Below, in pieces: positions 1 to 5,633 of a stretch of DNA of 7,754 nucleotides. Both the position numbers and the translations under genes were made by a program. The notes beneath the pieces were generated by a model, which saw only the letters and a program-made list of their open reading frames with translations, ran no database searches and had not been told where the DNA came from. The stretch's first letter is position 1. Every line of letters starts with the position of its first letter. Source of the DNA: CBDUJZ01 sp047629415 (GTDB lineage Bacteria; Myxococcota_A; Bradymonadia; REDH01); contig JBLHWZ010000265.1 of NCBI GenBank assembly GCA_047629415.1, positions 1 to 7,754 of the forward strand. Reading direction: 5' to 3'.

Positions 1-42
1 TCCGTGCAGGTGGTCGCGATCCAGTTCGTTCCTCGCAAGTAA
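1..42 (+). CDS. Possible C-terminal end of a plus-strand gene (partial)
   Basis: The first 42 bases read without interruption as SVQVVAIQFVPRK followed by TAA at 40-42. Eleven of the thirteen sense codons end in G or C, the same third-position preference seen in the definite genes here, and the stop is followed at once by a hairpin. Those three points suggest the end of a gene converging on the cco operon. Thirteen residues are too few to assign a family, and a chance open stretch of this length cannot be excluded. Confidence 0.35.
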   Translation, partial: SVQVVAIQFVPRK

Positions 43-45
43 GGA

Positions 46-66
46 CTCTGTGCGACGTACACAGAG
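46..66. terminator. Hairpin between converging genes, possible terminator
   Basis: CTCTGTG (46-52) and CACAGAG (60-66) form a perfect 7-bp stem with a 7-nt loop, starting 3 nt after the TAA at 40-42. There is no U-tract on the plus-strand side. On the minus-strand side the stem is followed by TCCTTACTT, a poor T-rich tail. It could act as a weak bidirectional terminator, or assist Rho-dependent termination of the cco operon. The structure is seen directly; the function is inferred. Confidence 0.4.
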
Positions 67-74
67 GAAGAGCT

Positions 75-160
75 AACCGGTCGACTGAACGGCTCACGAG
101 TCGGCCAGATAGCCGGTCGACTGAACGGCTCACTCGTCAGCCAGATGAACGGCCGACTGC
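75..160. repeat. 36-bp imperfect direct repeat, about 2.4 copies
   Basis: Bases 75-110 and 111-146 match at 32 of 36 positions, and a third, degenerate partial copy runs from 147 to about 160. The shared core is CCGGTCGACTGAACGGCTCAC (21 bases at 77-97 and 113-133, quoted here only to show identity of the two positions). The copies abut with no spacer, and the array ends just before the ccoS stop codon at 165. Copy 2 contains a small AGCCG/CGGCT inverted repeat (111-130) that could form a weak stem. It lies where the 3' end of the operon transcript would be. No function can be assigned. Confidence 0.7.
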
Positions 161-164
161 CGGG

Positions 165-302
165 CTAGTCGTCGTCCAATACCCGGTACGCCGCGTCGTC
201 GAGATCGTCGTATTGGCCATCCGAGACCGCCCGGATGAAGAGGGCGAGGAACACTGCGGCGATGAAGACCGAGAGCGGTAGAAGCACGACTATGATGTCC
301 AT
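165..302 (-). CDS. ccoS: CcoS, cbb3 oxidase maturation protein
   Basis: This is a 45-residue protein with one transmembrane helix (about residues 3-24) and a short acidic tail. The tail GQYDDLDDAAYRVLDDD matches the CcoS/FixS signature GQ(F/Y)DDLD.pAyriL. CcoS is a small inner-membrane protein needed for a functional cbb3 oxidase; in Rhodobacter capsulatus, loss of it yields an oxidase lacking heme and Cu in the catalytic subunit. The ATG at 302 overlaps the 3' end of the P-type ATPase gene by 13 nt and is preceded by GAGG inside that gene, so translation is probably coupled. Length is slightly short for the family (usually 45-70 aa) but the signature is complete. Last gene of the operon. Confidence 0.93.
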   Translation of the reverse strand: MDIIVVLLPLSVFIAAVFLALFIRAVSDGQYDDLDDAAYRVLDDD

Positions 303-2668
303 TGCACCTCGTTGAGGGTGGGAAGGGAGCCAGCCGATTTTGGGACGCCTCGAGTGAGCTGCCGCGCAACCCGCTTCTCTACCGACAGGGCGTTGAACAC
401 AACTGCGAGGCTCGACAAGGGCATCATGATCGCAGCCAAGAGTGGTCCGACGACACCCGTCATCGCCAACGCCACAGCGCTGACGTTGTAGGTCAACGCG
501 AACGCCGCATTCTGACGCACGACCCTGCTGGTCACTGCTCCTACGGTTCGAAGAGCAACCAGCGGGCGAAGGCTCGGCTCCATCACGACCACATCCGCCG
601 CGTGCATTGCCGCCGAGCTGCCGTCTCCCATCGCCACGGAGACGGTCGCTGCGGCCAGCGCTGGCGCGTCATTCAGTCCGTCGCCAACGAAGAGAACCGC
701 TGTGCCCGAAGACTCCCGCTGCGTGACCCATTCGGCCTTGTCAGCAGGAGTTAGCTGGCCATACCACTCCGCGATTCCGAGAGTCGACGCGACCACCTCT
801 ACGACGCGCGAATGGTCGCCGCTCAGGATGGTGACCTCGAGCCCAAGACTCTGCAGCGTTGAGCGCGCTGCGCTACGCACTTGGCTGCGAAGGGCGATGC
901 TCCCGATCTCTGCGCCAGAGTTTCGATCTATGACCGAGACCCGCTCCGGGCCGTCGGGCAGGACTGCCAAGTGTCGCCCATTCACGGCGCCTTCGACCCC
1001 GCCTAGTTCCACGAGTGAGACCTCGTTCGCGCGAACGTTCGCAAGCCCACGCCGTTCCAACTCAGCGACGATCGCTCGAGCAACAGGGTGCCGGTTGCCT
1101 AGCTCGATCGCGGCCGCCAGCTGCAGCGTCTGATCGTCGGCTCGGGTAACTCTTGGGATGGGATCCGTCAGGGTACCGGTCTTGTCGATCGCAAGAACGT
1201 TAACCTCACCGAGCGCGCTCAGAACGTCGCCCCTGCGCACGAAAGCGCCTCGTCGAGCGGCTGCGGCGACTCCGAGGGCGACAGTCGTGGGGGCGGCTAG
1301 GGCGAGGGCGCATGGGCAGGCCACCACCATTACTGCGACGGCGGCCTTCAGCCCGGCTGTGGCACCTGCGGTTGAAGTCCAGAAGGCGAACGTGCCGCCA
1401 GCAGCTAGCAGGACCGCTCCGGTGAACCAGGGGGCGACTTGATCGGCGAGCGAGATGGTCTCGGTCCGCCCGTCCAATGCCTCTCGGACAAGCGCAGCGG
1501 TACGGGAGACGGTCGACTCCTGCTGTTCGCGCAGGACGCGACCGAACACTTGACCATCCAAGACCAAACACCCAGCGAGAATCTCGTCGCCGACGGCGAT
1601 GGACTTCGGTTGAGACTCGCCGCTCACGTGCGACGCATCGATGGAGCACGATCCCCGCAGGAGCTCGACGTCGAGCGGAATGCGTGACCCAACCGAACAC
1701 ACGACCGTCGCGCCGACACGAACGTCCGAAACGTCGGCTTCAATGAAGGCTCCTGCTCGCTCAACGAGCGCGGTTTGCGGCGCGTTTGCGAGGAGTTCTT
1801 GGGCGGCCCGAATCGAGCGGTTCTTGCCGCTTGATACCAGCAATCGGCCTCCGAGGAGGAACGCGATCAGCATCGTCAGAGAGTCCAAGAAGGTCTCGGC
1901 TCCAGAGAATGTCCCGTAAATTCCGTGGGCAAACATGACCGCGATCGCGATCGCGATCGGTACGTCCATTGAGACGCGCCGAGCCCGCAAGGAACGGGCA
2001 GAACCTTCGAAGAAGGGTGTCGTGGAGATGAACACGGCGGGGGTCGCCAGCGCCAAGGATGCCCAAGCGAAGAGGGTTGAGTAGCGAGCGAGCATGTCGC
2101 CGGATGCGTCGCCCAAGTAGACGCTCGCCTGAATCAGCATGACGTTCATCGCGCAGAACGACGCGACACCGAGTCTGACGACTGTTTTACGATCCGCCGC
2201 CGGCGCTGTCTCTGGTTCGAGCGGCTCGTATCCGAGTCGACCGATCTGCGAAGCGATCTGGCTCAGCGAAGTCACTTCGGGGTTCCAGGTCACCGTCGCA
2301 ACATTGGTTCCGTAGGAGACATGTGCTGCGGAAACCCCTAGGTATTGCTTCAGCATATGCTCGACGAGCCAGACACATGCGCTGCATTGCACACCGCCAA
2401 CTTGGAGTCTGGCGAGCTGCTCGCCGGTGTCGGTCGTCCCGCCGTGGCGCGATTGGTAGACATCGGTATCGAACCCTTCAAACGACTGTTTGTCGGGGCG
2501 GGGCGAGAAGCCCTCCCGTCTTGAGTAGAACTCGTCCCATCCTGCGCTGGAAATCAGGGCGGCCGCACCTTCACAGCCCGTGCAGCAGTAGACCGAGCTA
2601 GATCCGGCGACGACTGGGGCCCCGCAGTGCGGGCAGGGCGCCGCCGTACTTTGCTCAGAAGACTCCAC
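290..2668 (-). CDS. ccoI: CcoI/CopA2-type Cu(I)-exporting P1B ATPase for cbb3 assembly
   Basis: This 792-aa heavy-metal P-type ATPase moves Cu(I) across the inner membrane to metallate the CcoN CuB site; CcoI/FixI members are slow transporters dedicated to oxidase assembly. N-terminal Cys motifs CPHC (12-15) and YCCTGC (27-32) form the metal-binding domain typical of this subfamily, followed by an HMA domain with CSAC (95-98). The eight predicted helices lie near 163-185, 193-213, 233-252, 260-278, 413-433, 438-462, 719-738 and 742-762. Cu(I) determinants are CPC (451-453), YN (727-728) and MPLSS (749-753). Catalytic motifs are DKTGT with the phosphorylated Asp495, HP (527-528) and GDGLND (662-667). 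The actuator loop reads SGES (349-352) rather than the common TGE. The start is GTG at 2668: an in-frame TGA at 2672-2674 rules out a longer protein, and a later start would lose the Cys motifs. Confidence 0.95.
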   Translation of the reverse strand: MESSEQSTAAPCPHCGAPVVAGSSSVYCCTGCEGAAALISSAGWDEFYSRREGFSPRPDKQSFEGFDTDVYQSRHGGTTDTGEQLARLQVGGVQCSACVWLVEHMLKQYLGVSAAHVSYGTNVATVTWNPEVTSLSQIASQIGRLGYEPLEPETAPAADRKTVVRLGVASFCAMNVMLIQASVYLGDASGDMLARYSTLFAWASLALATPAVFISTTPFFEGSARSLRARRVSMDVPIAIAIAVMFAHGIYGTFSGAETFLDSLTMLIAFLLGGRLLVSSGKNRSIRAAQELLANAPQTALVERAGAFIEADVSDVRVGATVVCSVGSRIPLDVELLRGSCSIDASHVSGESQPKSIAVGDEILAGCLVLDGQVFGRVLREQQESTVSRTAALVREALDGRTETISLADQVAPWFTGAVLLAAGGTFAFWTSTAGATAGLKAAVAVMVVACPCALALAAPTTVALGVAAAARRGAFVRRGDVLSALGEVNVLAIDKTGTLTDPIPRVTRADDQTLQLAAAIELGNRHPVARAIVAELERRGLANVRANEVSLVELGGVEGAVNGRHLAVLPDGPERVSVIDRNSGAEIGSIALRSQVRSAARSTLQSLGLEVTILSGDHSRVVEVVASTLGIAEWYGQLTPADKAEWVTQRESSGTAVLFVGDGLNDAPALAAATVSVAMGDGSSAAMHAADVVVMEPSLRPLVALRTVGAVTSRVVRQNAAFALTYNVSAVALAMTGVVGPLLAAIMMPLSSLAVVFNALSVEKRVARQLTRGVPKSAGSLPTLNEVQWTS

Positions 2669-2671
2669 GGG

Positions 2672-2806
2672 TCAGCGCGCCTCAGTTTCGTAACTCGGCT
2701 CGATCGCGTCGGCGTGGATAATCGACGCTCGGATGAAGAGAACGTATACGAAGAGCACCATCGCCAAGAGGGCGTAGATGAGGTGGAGTACCGAAATCTT
2801 CTGCAT
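2672..2806 (-). CDS. 44-aa single-helix membrane protein in the CcoH slot
   Basis: An ATG at 2806 lies immediately after the ccoG stop (TAGATG), and the frame runs 44 codons to TGA at 2672-2674. The product has one clear transmembrane helix (about residues 5-27, rich in L, V, Y and M), then FIRAS and a mixed, mostly acidic tail ending ETEAR. Perfect packing between ccoG and ccoI (0 nt and 3 nt gaps) and a hydrophobic segment make it very likely to be a real gene. CcoH/FixH normally occupies this place but is about 150 aa with a periplasmic domain; nothing here resembles that domain. It may be a reduced CcoH replacement, a second CcoS/CcoQ-like peptide, or a lineage-specific subunit. I do not recognise the family. 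Its reading frame is the same as that of ccoI, separated by TGA-CCC before the ccoI GTG. Confidence 0.72.
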   Translation of the reverse strand: MQKISVLHLIYALLAMVLFVYVLFIRASIIHADAIEPSYETEAR

Positions 2807-4156
2807 CTAGTGTCTCATGGAGGTGCGGAACATCGCGTCATGCGACACCACATGTCCGTAGTTTTCGACGTGAAATTCGAATGCGGTCACGCTTCCATCA
2901 AACGCATCCTCGGATGCCCTCACGAACGCGGGGACCATCCGCCGCCCTGCCGGCGGGACAATGATCGTGCCGCCCGGAATGACGAGCTCAGCGTCAGCAA
3001 GGGACACGGAGATTTCGTACTCCTCGATGTCCTGACCGTTGTTGTGGATCGTAAGCTGATAGAGGTTCTGAATCCTGCCGTCCTCCACCATAGTAGCGGC
3101 GGTCGCAGCATCCTGAGCGATCGTGACGTCGAACGAGGAACGACCGATCACTGCCACCACGAGAGCGAGAGCCATCGCTGAAGTAACCACGCCGTAGAGC
3201 GCGGCTCGCAACCGCTTGCGGTCGGTCGGCTTACCCTCGAATTCGGCCATGCTGCCGTAGCGAACGAGGGTCTTCTTATCGAGGCGCTCCATCACGATCG
3301 TGCAAGCGTCCACGCAGCGAGCGCAAGCGATGCACTCCAGCTGGAAGCCATCGCGAATGTCGATGCCAGAGGGGCAAACTGTGACGCACCGATTGCAGTC
3401 GACGCAGTCGCCCTGGTCCTTCATCGCATCGAGATCACAGAGTTTCATTCCACGGGGTTTCCGCGGCTCTCCACGCTGTAGATCGTAACCGATCTGAAGC
3501 GTGGTCTCGTCGGTCATGACGCCCTGGAACCGCGCGTACGGGCAGAGATAGTGGCAGAACTGTTCGCGGAACCAAGCGAAGTCGAGATAGAGCACGAACG
3601 CCAAGGCTGAGGCCACTCCGTAAGTGGCGGGTAGGGCGCGACCGGTCCAGAAGATTCGGGGGTCCGAGAAGAACCCTATGAAGCTCGCGGACACGAGGGC
3701 GGAGACGACGAGGAAGAGGAACCACTTCGTGACTCGTGTCCTCACCTTCTCCCTGCTCCATTGCGCCTTGTCGAGGCGGATACGCGCCCCACGCTCGCCC
3801 TCAACCCATCGCTCAATGCGGCGGACGATTTCTTCTAGGAAGACCGTTTGTGGGCAAGCGAACCCACACCATATCCGCCCCCATAACGAGGTCACGAAGA
3901 AGAGGAAGAACCCCGTCGTTAGCAGGAGAAGTAGCATAAGAATGCTGTCGCGAGGCGTCAGCACCATGCCCATGAAGAACAGCTTGCGAGTCGCGAGATT
4001 CGCCAGCATGACAGGCTCCCCACCCAGACGAATCCAGGGCGTGAGTAGCAAGAAACCTATGAGAACGCGTCCAGTGCGGCGGTGAAGCTGCATGAACTTG
4101 CCTTCAATACTTGCTGGGTGAATCCAGCTTCTGGCTTTGCCGAGTGAGGGTAGCAT
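2807..4156 (-). CDS. ccoG: CcoG (FixG/RdxA), membrane polyferredoxin for cbb3 biogenesis
   Basis: The 449-aa product has helices near 28-46, 68-92, 144-164, 176-196 and 317-338. CcoG is a membrane Fe-S protein implicated in reducing Cu(II) to Cu(I) during cbb3 assembly. Visible signatures are WCGFACPQTVF (96-106), FCHYLCPYARFQ (200-211) and two 4Fe-4S ferredoxin motifs, C251/C254/C257/CP261 and C275/C278/C281/C285, with the family landmark CPSGIDIRDG between them. The region after the last helix (about 345-449) fits the FixG C-terminal Ig-like periplasmic domain. The ATG at 4156 lacks a strong ribosome site. A downstream ATG at 4093 (Met22) has GAAGG 8 nt ahead, but residues 11-21 (WIHPASIEGKF) match the conserved family segment before the first helix, so the longer form is preferred. 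It begins 3 nt after ccoP. Confidence 0.95.
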   Translation of the reverse strand: MLPSLGKARSWIHPASIEGKFMQLHRRTGRVLIGFLLLTPWIRLGGEPVMLANLATRKLFFMGMVLTPRDSILMLLLLLTTGFFLFFVTSLWGRIWCGFACPQTVFLEEIVRRIERWVEGERGARIRLDKAQWSREKVRTRVTKWFLFLVVSALVSASFIGFFSDPRIFWTGRALPATYGVASALAFVLYLDFAWFREQFCHYLCPYARFQGVMTDETTLQIGYDLQRGEPRKPRGMKLCDLDAMKDQGDCVDCNRCVTVCPSGIDIRDGFQLECIACARCVDACTIVMERLDKKTLVRYGSMAEFEGKPTDRKRLRAALYGVVTSAMALALVVAVIGRSSFDVTIAQDAATAATMVEDGRIQNLYQLTIHNNGQDIEEYEISVSLADAELVIPGGTIIVPPAGRRMVPAFVRASEDAFDGSVTAFEFHVENYGHVVSHDAMFRTSMRH

Positions 4157-4159
4157 CGT

Positions 4160-4666
4160 TTATGCGTCCGGGCCGCCGAGGGTAGCAACGAAGGCAACGA
4201 CGTTGGCGAGTCCGTCGGATCCGATGACCGGGAGCCACGCGGGCATGCCCTTGTCGAGTACTCCGTTAGCGACAACAGCACGGAGCTCCTCCTGAGAGGA
4301 TCCGTGAATCCACTCATCGTCGATGAGACTGGGACCGATTCCGCCCGATGCGTCTGCCTCGTGGCATGCGACGCAGTTGGTTGCGAAGATCGCGGCGCCG
4401 GCAGCGATGGTTTGGTCGTTCACCACAATCGCGATGGTCGTCAGGTCAACCGGCTGCGGAGCTGCCGCGACTTCAGCGTCGTAGTTCGCTGCGAGGGAGG
4501 TTGGCGTGAGAACATGCCAGTCGACGAAGACGAACACGCCCCAAATGATAGTGAAGTAGAAGAGGCCTACCCACCAAGCCGGGAGATTGTTGTCGTACTC
4601 CTCGATGCCATCTGCCTCTTCGGCGTGGCCACGGAGCTGATCAGGTTTGTATTGAGCGTTTGCCAT
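4160..4666 (-). CDS. ccoP: CcoP-like subunit with a single heme c site
   Basis: This 168-aa membrane-anchored cytochrome c feeds electrons to the cbb3 core. The N-terminus has the CcoP landmark DGIEEYDNNLPAWW (19-32) leading into one helix (about 31-50). A periplasmic domain follows with one heme c site, CVACH (98-102), and a likely axial Met141 in GMPAW. Classical CcoP is about 300 aa and diheme; here the second cytochrome domain is absent. The retained domain, with WIHGSS and MPAW, looks more like the first domain. The C-terminus ends naturally 3 nt before ccoG, with no Cys-His remnant downstream, so this is a designed short form rather than a frameshift. Its start shares one base with the ccoQ stop (TAATG). 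Residues 100-168 are complete for a small c-type domain. Confidence 0.93.
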   Translation of the reverse strand: MANAQYKPDQLRGHAEEADGIEEYDNNLPAWWVGLFYFTIIWGVFVFVDWHVLTPTSLAANYDAEVAAAPQPVDLTTIAIVVNDQTIAAGAAIFATNCVACHEADASGGIGPSLIDDEWIHGSSQEELRAVVANGVLDKGMPAWLPVIGSDGLANVVAFVATLGGPDA

Positions 4667-4854
4667 TACTTAGCTTCCGTCTGTGCCGTGTCATCGAGCG
4701 GTAGATGCGCTGCTTCATGAAGTTGTGCGGAGGCGCCGGGCCGATAGAGCCACCAGAGCCACCCCATGAAGAAGAGAAAGAACCCGACAGTCGTGGCTCC
4801 CATCAGGGTGCCTCCAGTCGCGAGCGCGGAGGCTTCTCGGAATACAGGGTTCAT
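4666..4854 (-). CDS. ccoQ: CcoQ-like small cbb3 subunit
   Basis: This 62-aa protein has one helix at about residues 16-37, containing GFFLFFMGWLWWLYRP, and a hydrophilic, mildly acidic tail. Its position between ccoO and ccoP and the aromatic helix ending in YRP are typical of CcoQ, the non-catalytic subunit that helps stabilise the oxidase and its CcoP association in several proteobacteria. CcoQ sequences diverge strongly, so the name rests mainly on position, size and topology. The ATG at 4854 overlaps the ccoO stop in ATGA and has a very strong ribosome site ahead of it, unlike its neighbours, which suggests a reinforced restart after ccoO. Confidence 0.85.
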   Translation of the reverse strand: MNPVFREASALATGGTLMGATTVGFFLFFMGWLWWLYRPGASAQLHEAAHLPLDDTAQTEAK

Positions 4855-5633
4855 TGACCTCCCTCCTCGGCGGCTGGCTCGTCGCTCGGGTTTTCCGCGG
4901 GGTCGGCCGGCTCGGCGAGGTCGTCAGTCGGACGCCCGGCAGCGCCGTAGATGACCGCTTCGCGATCGGTGCCCAATCGTTGCAAGTACGCGATGAGAGC
5001 GACGATTTCGAGATCGCGGTCGCAGTCGATGTCCGACTCCGCGAGTCGCTCGACGATCGCTGCGGCCTCGGCGGCCAGTGTGGTACCGACTTCTGCGATC
5101 TGCAGTTCCGAGTAGTCTTCTCCCACTCGAGCGAGTGCTCGCATGGTCGCAGCTGCGTCATCGGTCGTGTATCTGTCGCGGACCAGCCAGCTGTAGGGCG
5201 GCATGATGGAGCCCGGCGACGTCGCGCGAGGATTGATCATGTGCTCGTAGTGCCACGCGTCGGGGTACTTCCCACCGACTCGGTGCAGGTCCGGACCAAT
5301 TCGGCGGCTGCCGAGCTGGAACGGGCGATCGTGGACGTACTCTGCGGCTCGGGACCACTCGCCGTAGCGCATGGTCTCGGCGAGCATCGGTCGGACCATT
5401 TGGGAGTGGCAGTTGTAGCAGCCTTCGCGAACGTAGATGTCCCGTCCAACGAGCTCGAGCGGCGAGTACGGGGCGACCAGCTCAGCGTTCGCCGGAGAGT
5501 TCGACTGCACCGTGTACATCGGTACGATTTCGACGAGTCCGCCGATCAGGATGACGATCGCGGTTAGCCCTGCGAACAAGCCGACGTTGGGCTCGATTAT
5601 GGACCGATGCCAGTGTGGTTTTTCATCAGACAT
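4851..5633 (-). CDS. ccoO: CcoO, monoheme cytochrome c subunit of cbb3 oxidase
   Basis: The 260-aa membrane-anchored cytochrome c passes electrons to CcoN. It has one N-terminal helix (about 17-38), heme c motif CYNCH (72-76) in the conserved context VREGCYNCHSQMVRP, and probable axial Met144 in IMPPY. GRDIYVREG, GPDLHRVGGKY and WHYEHMINPR are further CcoO family landmarks. It is longer than the roughly 200-aa proteobacterial form because of a helical, Ala/Glu-rich insertion at about 178-206, just before EIVALIAYLQRLG (209-221), and because of an acidic Pro/Glu/Asp tail (about 235-260). The latter two features resemble CcoO from non-pseudomonad lineages, from memory of the family. ATG at 5633 overlaps the ccoN stop by 8 nt and has a good ribosome site. 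Confidence 0.96.
   Translation of the reverse strand: MSDEKPHWHRSIIEPNVGLFAGLTAIVILIGGLVEIVPMYTVQSNSPANAELVAPYSPLELVGRDIYVREGCYNCHSQMVRPMLAETMRYGEWSRAAEYVHDRPFQLGSRRIGPDLHRVGGKYPDAWHYEHMINPRATSPGSIMPPYSWLVRDRYTTDDAAATMRALARVGEDYSELQIAEVGTTLAAEAAAIVERLAESDIDCDRDLEIVALIAYLQRLGTDREAVIYGAAGRPTDDLAEPADPAENPSDEPAAEEGGQ
4858..4868 (-). promoter_or_regulatory. Strong ribosome binding site for ccoQ
   Basis: The minus strand reads GAGGAGGGAGG directly before TCA-ATG. It lies inside the last codons of ccoO and offers two overlapping anti-Shine-Dalgarno matches, 3 and 7 nt from the start. It supports the ATG at 4854 as the ccoQ start. Confidence 0.75.

Noticed and set aside
75..160. CRISPR array, suggested by the 36-bp repeat length
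   Set aside because: The copies are directly adjacent with no spacers, differ at several positions, and number fewer than three; no cas genes are nearby.
1333..1700. SGES instead of TGE in the CcoI actuator domain as a sign of inactivation
   Set aside because: The SGES variant occurs in functional heavy-metal ATPases, and the Asp, CPC, HP and GDGLND motifs are all intact. (The actuator motif itself lies near bases 1610-1625.)
1941..1960. GCGATC iterated three times (HIP1-like octamers)
   Set aside because: It encodes the Ile-Ala repeat IAIAIA in a transmembrane helix of CcoI, so codon usage explains it; one further GCGATCGC at 6644-6651 in ccoN also lies in coding sequence.
4160..4300. CcoP truncated by a frameshift at its 3' end
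   Set aside because: No second CxxCH or cytochrome-like segment appears in any frame after the stop; ccoG begins 3 nt later with its conserved N-terminus.
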